Positions 36,734 to 45,403 of a stretch of DNA of 56,040 nt are shown here, piece after piece. The translations under genes were made by a program, and so were the position numbers. Where the stretch lies: assembly GCA_025455065.1 (NCBI GenBank), contig JALONG010000044.1, positions 1 through 56,040 of the forward strand, in the 5' to 3' direction. The notes beneath the pieces were generated by a model that made no database searches, was not told the origin of the DNA, and saw only the letters and a list, made by a program, of their open reading frames with translations. The stretch's first letter is position 1. Each line of letters starts with the position of its first letter. The DNA comes from Candidatus Kapaibacterium sp. Its GTDB lineage: Bacteria; Bacteroidota; Ignavibacteria; Kapaibacteriales; UBA4661.

Positions 36734-39700
36734 AAAAGTTCTCTTTCATCATTTTTCCTGTACTCTCCTGCGTTGTACTCTCCTGCGTTGTACTCTCCTG
36801 CGTTGTACTTCTCTGTGTTGCGCCATTGGTGATGGTACTCTTGCCCTCAGTGCTTTACGCGCAATTGCCGCAACCATCTGGCTTAGACCCATATAAAGAC
36901 CTCTCGCAATTTATTCACAAAGTTTGGCAAACCGAGCAAGGTTTGCCACAAAATTCCGCCTACACCCTCTGCCAAACCCGTGATGGATACTTGTGGATTG
37001 GTACTGCCGAGGGCTTGGCACGGTACGACGGTGTGCGTTTTACGGTATTCGACAAAACCACAACACCAGCGCTGACGAGCAACTGGATTTCCTCTCTGGC
37101 AGAAGGCAAGGACGGCAGGCTTTGGATTGGGACACGATTGGGAGTAGTTTGTCTCCACAAGGGCGTGTTTAGGAACTATTCGTCCGAAGGTATTTTCCCA
37201 AGCACTCTTGTTCGTGCGCTTTTGCTTGACCGCACTGGTGGGCTGTGGGTGGGAACAAACGGGAGCGGTCTGCATTATCTGGGTACAGAATCCCAAACTT
37301 CTGTACAACCTCAAACCTCCCAGGATAGTAGTATCAAGGCTTCCATCCGTCAAGGCGGCTTGGCTAATGGCGTGGTGCTATCGCTTACGCAAGGCGCGGA
37401 TGGGGCAATTTGGGCAGGTACGCAAACAAGCGGTTTGTATCGTTTGCAGAATGGCACGGTTACTCGTTACGGTTTGCAACAAGGTCTGCCGAATGTTGTC
37501 GTGCGTACTTTGCTCGCAGACCGTAATGGACGTACTATCTGGCTTGGCGCGAATGATGGTTTGTACTGTCTTCAGAACGATAGGGTTACGCGCTTTATTG
37601 GCAAAAATGCGCTTATAGGCAATACCAGCATTCAATGTTTGCTGCACGACCGCATGGGTACGCTATGGATTGGGCTTTATGGCGGTGGTGTGCAGCGTCT
37701 CCGTGATAGTGTGTTCACTGGGTTCACGGCGGCGCAGGGCTTGTCGAACGATATTGTGCAGAGTCTTTTGCAAGACCGCGAGGGGAGTTTGTGGATAGGT
37801 ACCTTTGGCGGTGGCTTGAATAGGCTTCACGACGGTGCATTGACAACATACACCCCGAAGCAAGGTCTTTCCAACAAACTTGTCAATGCTGTTCTGCGCG
37901 ATGAGCGTGGCGTACTCTGGGCTGCAACGAATGGGGGCGGTGTGAGCTGCATGAAATCTGGTACATTCACAACATACACCACAAAAAAAGGCTTGCTGAA
38001 CGACGTAACGGCATCACTGATGTCCCACAACGGCACGCTCTGGATTGGCACAGTCGAGGGCTTGAACCAGTTGCAGAATGGGCGGTTTACGCAGTACACC
38101 ACGCGAGAGGGGTTGTCGCATAATTCTGTTTGGACAATGCTCCACGATAGCGATACGAAAAACGGCGGAAGCGTGATTTGGTGCGGTACGCAGAACGGGC
38201 TAAATCGTTTTCATAACGGTATATTTACGCACTACACCACAGCAAATGGCTTATCGAACAACGTCGTGCTTTGTCTGAAAAAAGACCGCAACGAAGGTCG
38301 GAATCAGAACGCAACAGACAGTAGCGGTGCGCTCTGGATTGGCACACAAGACGGTTTGAATAAACTGCACAACGGCGTAATCACGCAATACACCATGCGG
38401 GATGGATTATCAAGTAATTTTATCTGGGCAATGCTGCAAGAAGCAGACGGCACACTCTGGCTGGGGACAAGTGCCGGGCTGAACCGCTTCAAGAACGGCG
38501 TGTTTACTGCCTTCACAACGAAAAATGGAATGTTCGATGACCTTGCCTTTTCGATTGTAGAGGATGATTTCGGATATTTCTGGATGTCGTGCAACAAAGG
38601 CATATACCGCGTTCGGAAGGCAGATTTGAACGCTTTTGCCGATGGCGGAAAACGGCAGCGAATTTCCTGTGAGGTCTTCGGTACTGCCGATGGTATGGCG
38701 AGTGCGGAGTGTAATGGCGGCTCCCCGTCGGCTTGGAAAGATAGCGACGGATGCTTGTGGTTTGCGACTATTGCGGGCGTTGCGATGGTTAATCCTCGTG
38801 ATTTGAAAACAAATCCCGTTCCGCCCACAGTGATTTTGGAGAGCATCAAAGCAGACAGTATCGAACTCAGTGTCCCGCAAATGAGCGTTGATACTGTACC
38901 GAATGAGGCAATATCTGACAAATCCGCTCAAAATGCTATCATTATCCCTCCGAACACAGAGAAATTTGAATTTCGCTATACCGCCACCAGCCTCGTCGTT
39001 CCGGAGCGAGTGCGTTTTCAGTATATGCTTGAAGGTTACGATAAAGACTGGACGGATGCGGGAAATCGCCGCGTGGCATATTACAACAATCTCCCGCGTG
39101 GTCGTGAGTACCGTTTTCGTGTAAGAGCCTGTAATAATAGTGGTGTTTGGAGTACCGGCTTCAGCGATGCAACAATGGCGTTTATGCTGGAATTATTTTA
39201 TTACGAAACGTGGTGGTTCCGATTCGCGTGTGCTGTGGTGGTGATTGCTGCTTGTGTCTGGGCGGTGCGTTCACGCCTAAACATTCTTCAACAACGTGCA
39301 GCAATGCTGGAAAGCGCTGTGCAAGAGCGTACCCGTGAACTCGCCGATACAAACCAAGCATTGTACGAAAAAAATCAACAACTGGAATTGCTCAACATTG
39401 AAAAGAATGAATTACTCGGCATTGTCTCGCATGACTTGAAAAACCCTATTGGAGCGGTGCGGGGGTTTGCGGAACTTTTGCAAAGTGGTTTTTTGAGCGA
39501 TGACCAAACATCGGCGGCAGCACACATTGTGTCTATTTCCGACCGAATGTTGGATTTAGTGAAAAACTTATTGGATATTAATCGCCTAGAATCGGGTGGA
39601 ATGCAATTTTGGATTATCAATTTTGATGTTGCAGCGATTATTGCTAGCGAAGTTTCTCTGCACCAACAAGGAGCATCGGAAAAAAATATCACCATACATT

Positions 39701-40074
39701 TCAGTAATGAAGCATCGGATAGCTCCATCTCTGCCGACGAACCAGCCATGATGCAGGTGCTGGACAATCTTCTCTCGAATGCTGTTAAATATTCTCCTTA
39801 CGGCAAAGATGTTTTTGTCCGACTCTCGAACAATGAGAATGCCGTGCGTATAGAAGTTCAGGACGAAGGCGAAGGAATTTCGCCTGAGGATATGAAAAAA
39901 CTCTTTGGCAAATTTGCCCGTCTTTCCGCTCGACCAACGGGCGGCGAACACAGTACCGGTCTGGGTTTAAGCATTGTCAAAAAGATGGTGGAGGCTATGA
40001 ATGGGCGTGTGTGGTGTGAATCGGAATTAGGCAACGGTGCGACGTTTATTGTGGAGTTGCCCAAAACCGACTGA
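36730..40074 (+). CDS. Reg_prop/Y_Y_Y propeller sensor histidine kinase
   Basis: 1114 residues. The signal peptide contains a 15-bp tandem repeat (VLSCV units) and ends near LYAQL. About twelve Reg_prop blades follow (DGYLWIGTAEGLARYDG, GTLWIGLYGGGVQRL, GALWIGTQDGLNKL), then a Y_Y_Y beta-sandwich (about 735-820; FEFRYTATSLVVPERV, LPRGREYRFRVRACNN), a TM helix (about 830-850), coiled coil, H-box His901 (VSHDLKNPIGA), N-box DNLLSNAVKYSP and array-type HATPase tail. This is the sensor half of the hybrid systems that Bacteroides uses for polysaccharides, but without the fused receiver and AraC domain. The ATG overlaps the previous stop (ATGA). Confidence 0.93.
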   Translation: MKKFSFIIFPVLSCVVLSCVVLSCVVLLCVAPLVMVLLPSVLYAQLPQPSGLDPYKDLSQFIHKVWQTEQGLPQNSAYTLCQTRDGYLWIGTAEGLARYDGVRFTVFDKTTTPALTSNWISSLAEGKDGRLWIGTRLGVVCLHKGVFRNYSSEGIFPSTLVRALLLDRTGGLWVGTNGSGLHYLGTESQTSVQPQTSQDSSIKASIRQGGLANGVVLSLTQGADGAIWAGTQTSGLYRLQNGTVTRYGLQQGLPNVVVRTLLADRNGRTIWLGANDGLYCLQNDRVTRFIGKNALIGNTSIQCLLHDRMGTLWIGLYGGGVQRLRDSVFTGFTAAQGLSNDIVQSLLQDREGSLWIGTFGGGLNRLHDGALTTYTPKQGLSNKLVNAVLRDERGVLWAATNGGGVSCMKSGTFTTYTTKKGLLNDVTASLMSHNGTLWIGTVEGLNQLQNGRFTQYTTREGLSHNSVWTMLHDSDTKNGGSVIWCGTQNGLNRFHNGIFTHYTTANGLSNNVVLCLKKDRNEGRNQNATDSSGALWIGTQDGLNKLHNGVITQYTMRDGLSSNFIWAMLQEADGTLWLGTSAGLNRFKNGVFTAFTTKNGMFDDLAFSIVEDDFGYFWMSCNKGIYRVRKADLNAFADGGKRQRISCEVFGTADGMASAECNGGSPSAWKDSDGCLWFATIAGVAMVNPRDLKTNPVPPTVILESIKADSIELSVPQMSVDTVPNEAISDKSAQNAIIIPPNTEKFEFRYTATSLVVPERVRFQYMLEGYDKDWTDAGNRRVAYYNNLPRGREYRFRVRACNNSGVWSTGFSDATMAFMLELFYYETWWFRFACAVVVIAACVWAVRSRLNILQQRAAMLESAVQERTRELADTNQALYEKNQQLELLNIEKNELLGIVSHDLKNPIGAVRGFAELLQSGFLSDDQTSAAAHIVSISDRMLDLVKNLLDINRLESGGMQFWIINFDVAAIIASEVSLHQQGASEKNITIHFSNEASDSSISADEPAMMQVLDNLLSNAVKYSPYGKDVFVRLSNNENAVRIEVQDEGEGISPEDMKKLFGKFARLSARPTGGEHSTGLGLSIVKKMVEAMNGRVWCESELGNGATFIVELPKTD
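36759..36818 (+). repeat. 15-bp tandem repeat in signal peptide
   Basis: Four units of TGTACTCTCCTGCGT; three are perfect and the fourth is diverged. Each adds five residues (VLSCV) to the hydrophobic core, so copy-number change keeps the frame. Confidence 0.88.
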
Positions 40075-40371
40075 ATGCTACACGGGGGATATGAATGATT
40101 TCATGGGGACTAACCTAAATGATATTTTGCCTAGCTTAACGAATCACATTTTGTCGGCATTAGAGTTTCCTGTATCTTTGTGTCGGTATTGTACGCATTT
40201 ACCCTCTTCTCACACTTCCGCATCAATGATTGCACCTACTACGGGGGACTTTCGGAATAAGTTCCCGACGCGCTTTGCGTTTCTCTTCCTGATATTGGGC
40301 GGAATGCCTTTTTATGCTCTCTCGCAGCCCTTAATACCAATTTACGTTGAGGATTGTGCATTATTTTTTCA
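40075..40371 (+). other. Intergenic/5' region with out-of-frame signal peptide
   Basis: From the ATG at 40226 a frame encodes a good signal peptide (FAFLFLILGGMPFYALSQ) and stops at 40396. It is one base out of phase with the 7TMR-DISM kinase that follows. The frames would join if the T run at 40364-40369 had one more T. Confidence 0.55.
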
Positions 40372-42402
40372 ATGCTTTTCTCTGGAAGCAGCATAAATAC
40401 TCGCACAGACAAGAATGTCTGTGCCACTGAAGAACCATCGGTCATTCGACTTGGCGATTCCATTGAGGTTTTGCGGGATGCTTCGCGTGAACTCACGTTG
40501 AACGATGTCCTACAACCCAAGTATTCATCTGCCTTTCAGCTAAATAAAGGCGGGGGATTAGGCTTCGGCTGGACGAATGATGCGGTGTGGTTGCGTTGCC
40601 GTGTTCGCGCCGGGGCGCTTGGTGTGGAGAAGCTTTCGTGGATACTCGAAGTTGGGTATATGGGCTTAGATTCGGTTGCACTGTTCATTCAAAACCCAAG
40701 CAACAACACGGGCTGGCGAGAAATGCGCTCCGGCGGTAGCGTGCCTTTTACCCAGCGCGAGGAAACGTTTCACGGTACAATGTTCCCTCTTGTGCTGCCG
40801 CGCGATTCTGCGCTGACGCTATATGTGCGCACGGTTGCCACGTGCGGTTTGTATATGGATATGCTTGTGGTGGAGCGGCACGTACAGGAAGACCGCATGG
40901 AATTGTACGATATGGTGCTGGGAATGCTCTTTGGCGTGATGGCGGCGGCAATTCTCTACAACCTGATAATTCTTCTTCTTATCCGTGATAAAATCTACGT
41001 GTATTACCTGTTTTACACGCTCAGTGCTTTCTGCGCACTAGCTACCATGCGGGGTATGTTGATTAAGCATTTTGTTCCTTTTGCCATGCCGTATATGGGC
41101 ATTATCATCAACGTAGCAACGCTGATGATGTATATTGGCGGGTTGGTTTTTTGTAAAGAATTTTTGCTGTTGCGCAAGCACTCTCCGCGTCTGGAGCGTT
41201 GGTTGGTCTGGGCTGCATGGGGATTTGGTGCGTGTATTCTGCCGACAATGTTGATGCCGCGTATTGGCTTGGTTGTTGGTATCAATGTCTTGCCGAATGC
41301 TCTTATGATTATTGCTGCACTCGCGGCACTGCGCAAGGACTATTGGCAAGCGCGTGTTTACTTGGTTGGGTGGCTGCCGCTTTTGGTATTTGCATCATAT
41401 TTTGGGCTTTCGTCGTATAGTGTTTTTATTGAAGAAGCGCCGCGTTCTTTCACGATGTTTACGGCGGCTGTTGCTTTGGAAGTAACGGTATTTTCCTTTG
41501 CGCTGGCGCATCGTTTTCGCCAAATGCGTGATGATGCGCGGTTTGCCGAGCAGGAAAAGGAAATTGAGCATTTGCGCAACGTCGAACTGACAAACGCGAA
41601 TGAACGCCTGAATAACGCTTTCCACGAATTAGAGACCTCGCACACGGCACTGATGGGGGAAAAAGCGAAAACGCAGCAGTTGAACGACGAACTCCGCGCC
41701 AGCAATCAGGAAAAATCGGAAATTCTGGGCATTGTTGCGCACGATTTGCAAAACCCCATTACCGTAGTGCGAGGATTGGCGGAGGTTTTGGCTGACAGCA
41801 GTATCTCTCGTGATTTGATTCCACCGATTGTGGAGCAGATTTCGCTTACCACCGATAGGATGCTCCGTCTTGTGAGCAATCTTTTGGAGAGTCAGCGACT
41901 TGAGACGGGCGCAATGGCGTTGATACTCAAGGACGTTGATATTGCACAGCTTGTGGAAAGTATCACGCTGTATTATTCATCGCAAGCAGCAGCCAAAGAA
42001 CTACGAATCCACTATGCCGCCGTCAAAGAGCCATTATACGCTTTTGCCGATGAGCAAGCCGTTATGCAGGTTCTGGACAATCTCATTTCCAATGCTGTGA
42101 AATACTCACCGCAGGGCAAAACCATTTTCATTTGCTTGAATGTACGTTCCAACGCTATTCGTGTTGAAATTCAGGACGAAGGCCCGGGAATTTCGCCAGA
42201 AGACATGAAAAAACTCTTTAGGAAATTTGCACGTCTCTCCGCCCGTCCGACAGGCGGCGAACAAAGTATAGGTCTGGGACTCAGCATTGTCAAAAAAATG
42301 GTCGAAGCGATGAATGGTGAAGTCTGGTGCGAAAGTGAGTTGGGAAAAGGTGCAACGTTTATTGTGGAACTACCACGTATAACCACAGGAATACCAATAT
42401 GA
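40372..42402 (+). CDS. 7TMR-DISM sensor histidine kinase (5' end probably frame-shifted)
   Basis: About 676 residues from the ATG at 40372, but this start leaves no signal peptide. Recognisable DISMED2 sequence begins near VIRLGDS (AVWLRCRVR, LDSVALFIQ), followed by seven TM helices (about 180-385), coiled coil, H-box His457 (VAHDLQNPITV), N-box DNLISNAVKYSP, G1 DEGPGISPEDMKKLF and lid RKFARLSARPTGG. The lid has Arg where all relatives have Gly (KLFRKF for KLFGKF), and G2 reads EQSIGLGLSIVKK in place of EHSTGLGL. These are departures from an otherwise fixed module. The export signal probably lies in the other frame at 40226. The stop overlaps the next ATG (ATGA). Confidence 0.85.
   Translation: MLFSGSSINTRTDKNVCATEEPSVIRLGDSIEVLRDASRELTLNDVLQPKYSSAFQLNKGGGLGFGWTNDAVWLRCRVRAGALGVEKLSWILEVGYMGLDSVALFIQNPSNNTGWREMRSGGSVPFTQREETFHGTMFPLVLPRDSALTLYVRTVATCGLYMDMLVVERHVQEDRMELYDMVLGMLFGVMAAAILYNLIILLLIRDKIYVYYLFYTLSAFCALATMRGMLIKHFVPFAMPYMGIIINVATLMMYIGGLVFCKEFLLLRKHSPRLERWLVWAAWGFGACILPTMLMPRIGLVVGINVLPNALMIIAALAALRKDYWQARVYLVGWLPLLVFASYFGLSSYSVFIEEAPRSFTMFTAAVALEVTVFSFALAHRFRQMRDDARFAEQEKEIEHLRNVELTNANERLNNAFHELETSHTALMGEKAKTQQLNDELRASNQEKSEILGIVAHDLQNPITVVRGLAEVLADSSISRDLIPPIVEQISLTTDRMLRLVSNLLESQRLETGAMALILKDVDIAQLVESITLYYSSQAAAKELRIHYAAVKEPLYAFADEQAVMQVLDNLISNAVKYSPQGKTIFICLNVRSNAIRVEIQDEGPGISPEDMKKLFRKFARLSARPTGGEQSIGLGLSIVKKMVEAMNGEVWCESELGKGATFIVELPRITTGIPI
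40403..40424. repeat. Short palindrome (GCACAGAC-AAGAAT-GTCTGTGC)
   Basis: A perfect 8-bp stem with a 6-nt loop, translated within the N-terminus of the 7TMR-DISM kinase (RTDKNVCA), a stretch without a counterpart in its relative at 32338. It may be a dispersed palindromic repeat. Confidence 0.6.
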
Positions 42403-43865
42403 TGCAACATACTATGATGCAACAACTATACACGTTCTTTACGCCCACGTCTATTGCCGATGACTTATCAAGCTGGGAATATAAACGAACGCAGTTGTTT
42501 ATTGTGTCCGTATTGGTCTTTGGAGGACTGTGTTTGCCTAGTGTACCAATCTATTACGCCCTTGGTGCAACAACGATGGGGCATATTTGCTTGGCTGGGA
42601 CACTTGTTTCCGGGCTTATTCTTTGGGTATTACGCCAGACACAATCACTTCGTCCGGCGGCTTTCTTGCTGATATTTTCTATCATGTTCACCGTTACCCT
42701 GCTTATTGCCGTGAGTGGTGGTATTCTCTCGCCACTTGTATCCGGGATGTATGCTCCGGTACTTTTCGGGCTTCTTTTCGTTTCGCGGAAATTTATGATA
42801 GTGATGTTCGGTACAAGTGTTGCGATTGTCCTCGTGTTTGCCGCTTGTTACGAGATGGGATTTTCGTTTCCACAGTTATTTGCTGAATCCTACAAAGGCA
42901 TCGTTCACACCATTATCGGTGTGTCGGTCTTGCTGGGTATTCTCACTTCAATTTCGTTCGTTGATAAAATTCGCACCGATGCGGTTAGCATCGTTGAAAA
43001 AGAGCGCGATTCGGTGCAAGAGAAAGTCCACATTGCCACGCGCACACTGGAGGAACAGCAAGAAAATATCAACGCCATCAATCAGCATCTTGCTCACCAA
43101 AATACGGCATTGCAAGAAGCAATCACCCAAGCGGAAGCGGCAAAAATGATGCAAGCAGAGTTCTTGCGGAATGTCGGACATGAAGTCCGAACGCCACTAT
43201 CGGTTGTTCTCGGTTTTTCGGAAATTCTCGCGGAATATCTTGCCAAAGACGATGCGCAGGGGCAGGGCTTTGTTCAGCAAATAGAGGGCGCTGGCAAAAA
43301 TTTGCTTGATATGTTCAATAATATTTTAACTCTTTCGCGGTTTGAATCGGCGGCAATAGAAGTGACATTCGAGCCAACACACCTTCCTTCGCTTCTTTTG
43401 GAACAAGAGCAAAATTTCCGTAGGCAAGCGGACGGAAAAGGATTGTTGCTCACGTGTGATTGGCAAGCAGAATGTGATGAATACGTGATGCTAGACATCA
43501 TTCATCTGCGCCAAGTGTTGAAATTTCTTATCTCCAATGCCATTAAATTTACCGATGAAGGCAGTGTACATTTGCGCTGTGAACTTGTGCCTACCGAAGA
43601 AGTAATGCCGCCTTCGATACACGTCATCGTGCGTGATACAGGGATTGGGATTTCACGAGAGTATCAGGACAAACTCTTCACACCATTTTATCAGCAGGAT
43701 GGTAGCACTAATCGGCACTACGGGGGGCTTGGTTTGGGATTGGCAATTACCAAACGTCTTGTTGATGCAATGAACGGGCGCGTATGGTGCGAATCCGAAC
43801 TTGGCAAGGGGGCGACGTTTATTGTGGAATTGCCTGCGTTGAGTAAGAAAAAGATTGACCGATAA
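42399..43865 (+). CDS. Six-TM sensor histidine kinase with chimeric HATPase tail
   Basis: 488 residues. About six N-terminal TM helices (30-195), a coiled coil, then an H-box of a different subfamily (His261 in FLRNVGHEVRTPLS) and an ArcB/BarA-like HATPase: N-box KFLISNAIKFTDEG, G1 VRDTGIGIS, F-box DKLFTPFYQQDGS, G2 GGLGLGLAITKRL. After that Gly-rich box it switches to the tail typical of this array (VWCESELGKGATFIVELP), which suggests a recombined 3' end. The H-box class HE[VL]RTP is usually linked to hybrid kinases, but no receiver domain is attached. The ATG overlaps the preceding stop (ATGA), so it is translated with the 7TMR-DISM kinase. Confidence 0.9.
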   Translation: MMQHTMMQQLYTFFTPTSIADDLSSWEYKRTQLFIVSVLVFGGLCLPSVPIYYALGATTMGHICLAGTLVSGLILWVLRQTQSLRPAAFLLIFSIMFTVTLLIAVSGGILSPLVSGMYAPVLFGLLFVSRKFMIVMFGTSVAIVLVFAACYEMGFSFPQLFAESYKGIVHTIIGVSVLLGILTSISFVDKIRTDAVSIVEKERDSVQEKVHIATRTLEEQQENINAINQHLAHQNTALQEAITQAEAAKMMQAEFLRNVGHEVRTPLSVVLGFSEILAEYLAKDDAQGQGFVQQIEGAGKNLLDMFNNILTLSRFESAAIEVTFEPTHLPSLLLEQEQNFRRQADGKGLLLTCDWQAECDEYVMLDIIHLRQVLKFLISNAIKFTDEGSVHLRCELVPTEEVMPPSIHVIVRDTGIGISREYQDKLFTPFYQQDGSTNRHYGGLGLGLAITKRLVDAMNGRVWCESELGKGATFIVELPALSKKKIDR

Positions 43866-43937
43866 CGTCATCGTGTGTTATGTATCGCTTTTGTCGTATT
43901 TTGGTTGTGCTATGCTATTGACAAAAAAAATCAAGCC

Positions 43938-44090
43938 GAAAATAAAGTTGTCCGTGTTAAAAATAAAGTTGTCCGTGTTAAAAATAAAGTTGTCCGTGTT
44001 AAAAATAAAGTTGTCCGTGTTAAAAATAAAGTTGTCCTTGTCCGTGTTAAAAATAAAGTTGTCCGTGTTAAAAATAAAGTTGTCGGTGGT
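43938..44090 (+). repeat. 21-bp minisatellite (AAAAATAAAGTTGTCCGTGTT)
   Basis: About seven head-to-tail copies, the first and last partial or diverged. One unit (44022-44048) is 27 nt through a 6-nt internal duplication. Unit lengths are multiples of three, so several frames stay open across it, giving heptad-like peptides such as KNKVVRV or IKLSVLK. No spacers, so not CRISPR. Confidence 0.92.
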
Positions 44091-44125
44091 TGTTCTTCTG
44101 TAGTATTCTTTCGCCGTTCGTCGTT

Positions 44126-45403
44126 ATGCTGAAAATCAAAAAATCTTCCGACCAAGCGCCCATGCAAGAATCATCGCCTTCCTCGCAGAAAGAGCGAAGG
44201 TTGCTGATTGTTGATGATGAAGCAGGAATTTTGCTCTTGCTTAACAGTTTATTTTCTCCATTCTACTCCGTCCGTACCGCCGAATCTGGCGCAGAAGCGC
44301 TTGCACTCTTACGTGAAGGATTTTCGCCGGAAGTAATTATCGCCGACCAACGGATGCCCGAAATGACGGGCGCGGAATTTCTGGGCGAAAGCCGTAAACT
44401 TCTTCCTAATGCTGTTCGTGTAACGCTCACAGGCTACACCGACATCAAGGAAATTGTCGCAAGCGTTAATAACGGCGCGATTTATCGCTTTATCGGCAAG
44501 CCGTGGGAAGATGCAGAGCTGTTGGAAACGATTCGTTTGTGTTTTGAGCAGTATGATTTTTCCACCAAACACGCAGAACTGGAAGCAGCATTAGAGCGAG
44601 TGCAGATGCTGAATCTGGAAAAAAATGAGATTATGGGCATTGTCTCGCATGACCTGAAAAACCCCATTAGTGCGGTTTTGGGCATGACGGAACTGATGAA
44701 ATCGGGCGGAGGTTTTGAATTATCACCGAGTGATTACCAGAAATTTTCCGGGATGATTCACCAAACAGCACTGAATATGTTGGAACTTGTTAAAGGATTG
44801 CTGGATGACCATTGGCTGGAATCCGGCTCTATGGTTCTCTCGCTTGTGGCGATAGATGCAAGTGTCCAAGCGAAATTTGTTGTGAGTGATTATCAGCAGC
44901 GAGCGATGGATAAAAACATTACAATCCATTGTGAAGCAAGTCCCAAAGCAATCGCTCTTGCCGATGAACGCCGATTACATCAGGTCTTGGATAACCTCGT
45001 TTCCAACGCGGTGAAATACTCACCAACGGGAACGCAAGTATTTGTGAGGGTGAAAGAAAGTCATTCGTCATTAGCCATTGGGCATTGGTCGGGCGACAAT
45101 GACCGAGCAACCACCTCTGATGGTGTGCCTAAGCCTAATGACCAAGAGCCAATGACCAATGATCGCTTTGTTCGCATCGAAATTCAAGACCAAGGTCCCG
45201 GACTAACCGATGACGATAAATCAAAACTGTTCGGAAAATTTGCCCGACTTTCTGCGCAGCCGACGGGCGGCGAACACAGTTCCGGTCTGGGACTCAGCAT
45301 TGTCAAAAAAATGGTGGATGCAATGAACGGCAAGGTTTGGTGCGAATCCGAATATGGACACGGAGCAACATTCATTGTAGAACTTCCTGCCGCGCAAGCA
45401 TAA
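44126..45403 (+). CDS. Receiver - histidine kinase (REC-HisKA-HATPase)
   Basis: About 426 residues, soluble. From the ATG at 44126 the N-terminal receiver shows the acidic pair in LLIVDDEAG, phospho-acceptor Asp74 (VIIADQRMPEMTG), the Thr/Gly switch in TLTGYTD and the Lys in FIGKPW. This receiver type is often seen on HD-GYP regulators. It is followed by H-box His175 (VSHDLKNPISA), N-box DNLVSNAVKYSP and HATPase with array tail. It could accept phosphate from other kinases here and pass the signal by modulating its own kinase activity. A palindromic insert interrupts the hairpin before the G1 box (45060-45163), where DQGPGLTDDD replaces the usual DEGPGIS. The stop shares a base with the next ATG (TAATG). 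Confidence 0.92.
   Translation: MLKIKKSSDQAPMQESSPSSQKERRLLIVDDEAGILLLLNSLFSPFYSVRTAESGAEALALLREGFSPEVIIADQRMPEMTGAEFLGESRKLLPNAVRVTLTGYTDIKEIVASVNNGAIYRFIGKPWEDAELLETIRLCFEQYDFSTKHAELEAALERVQMLNLEKNEIMGIVSHDLKNPISAVLGMTELMKSGGGFELSPSDYQKFSGMIHQTALNMLELVKGLLDDHWLESGSMVLSLVAIDASVQAKFVVSDYQQRAMDKNITIHCEASPKAIALADERRLHQVLDNLVSNAVKYSPTGTQVFVRVKESHSSLAIGHWSGDNDRATTSDGVPKPNDQEPMTNDRFVRIEIQDQGPGLTDDDKSKLFGKFARLSAQPTGGEHSSGLGLSIVKKMVDAMNGKVWCESEYGHGATFIVELPAAQA
45060..45163. repeat. Palindromic element in frame inside HATPase domain
   Basis: Starts GTCATTCGTCATTAGCCATT and ends in ...GAGCCAATGACCAATGAT, largely reverse complementary. It is translated (HSSLAIGHW ... NDQEPMTND) between VFVRVK and VRIEIQDQGPG, the same site as in the kinases at 8538, 27829 and 52318. 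Confidence 0.85.

Noticed and set aside
40037-40396. A separate small secreted protein of up to 119 residues
   Set aside because: Its only protein-like part is a signal peptide that ends shortly before the kinase domain in the next frame, so a frame-shifted kinase 5' end explains it better.
43931-44167. Minus-strand TTLFLTR-repeat peptide and the 21-bp array as a possible CRISPR
   Set aside because: Units are head to tail with no spacers, and the peptide is only the complement of the minisatellite.
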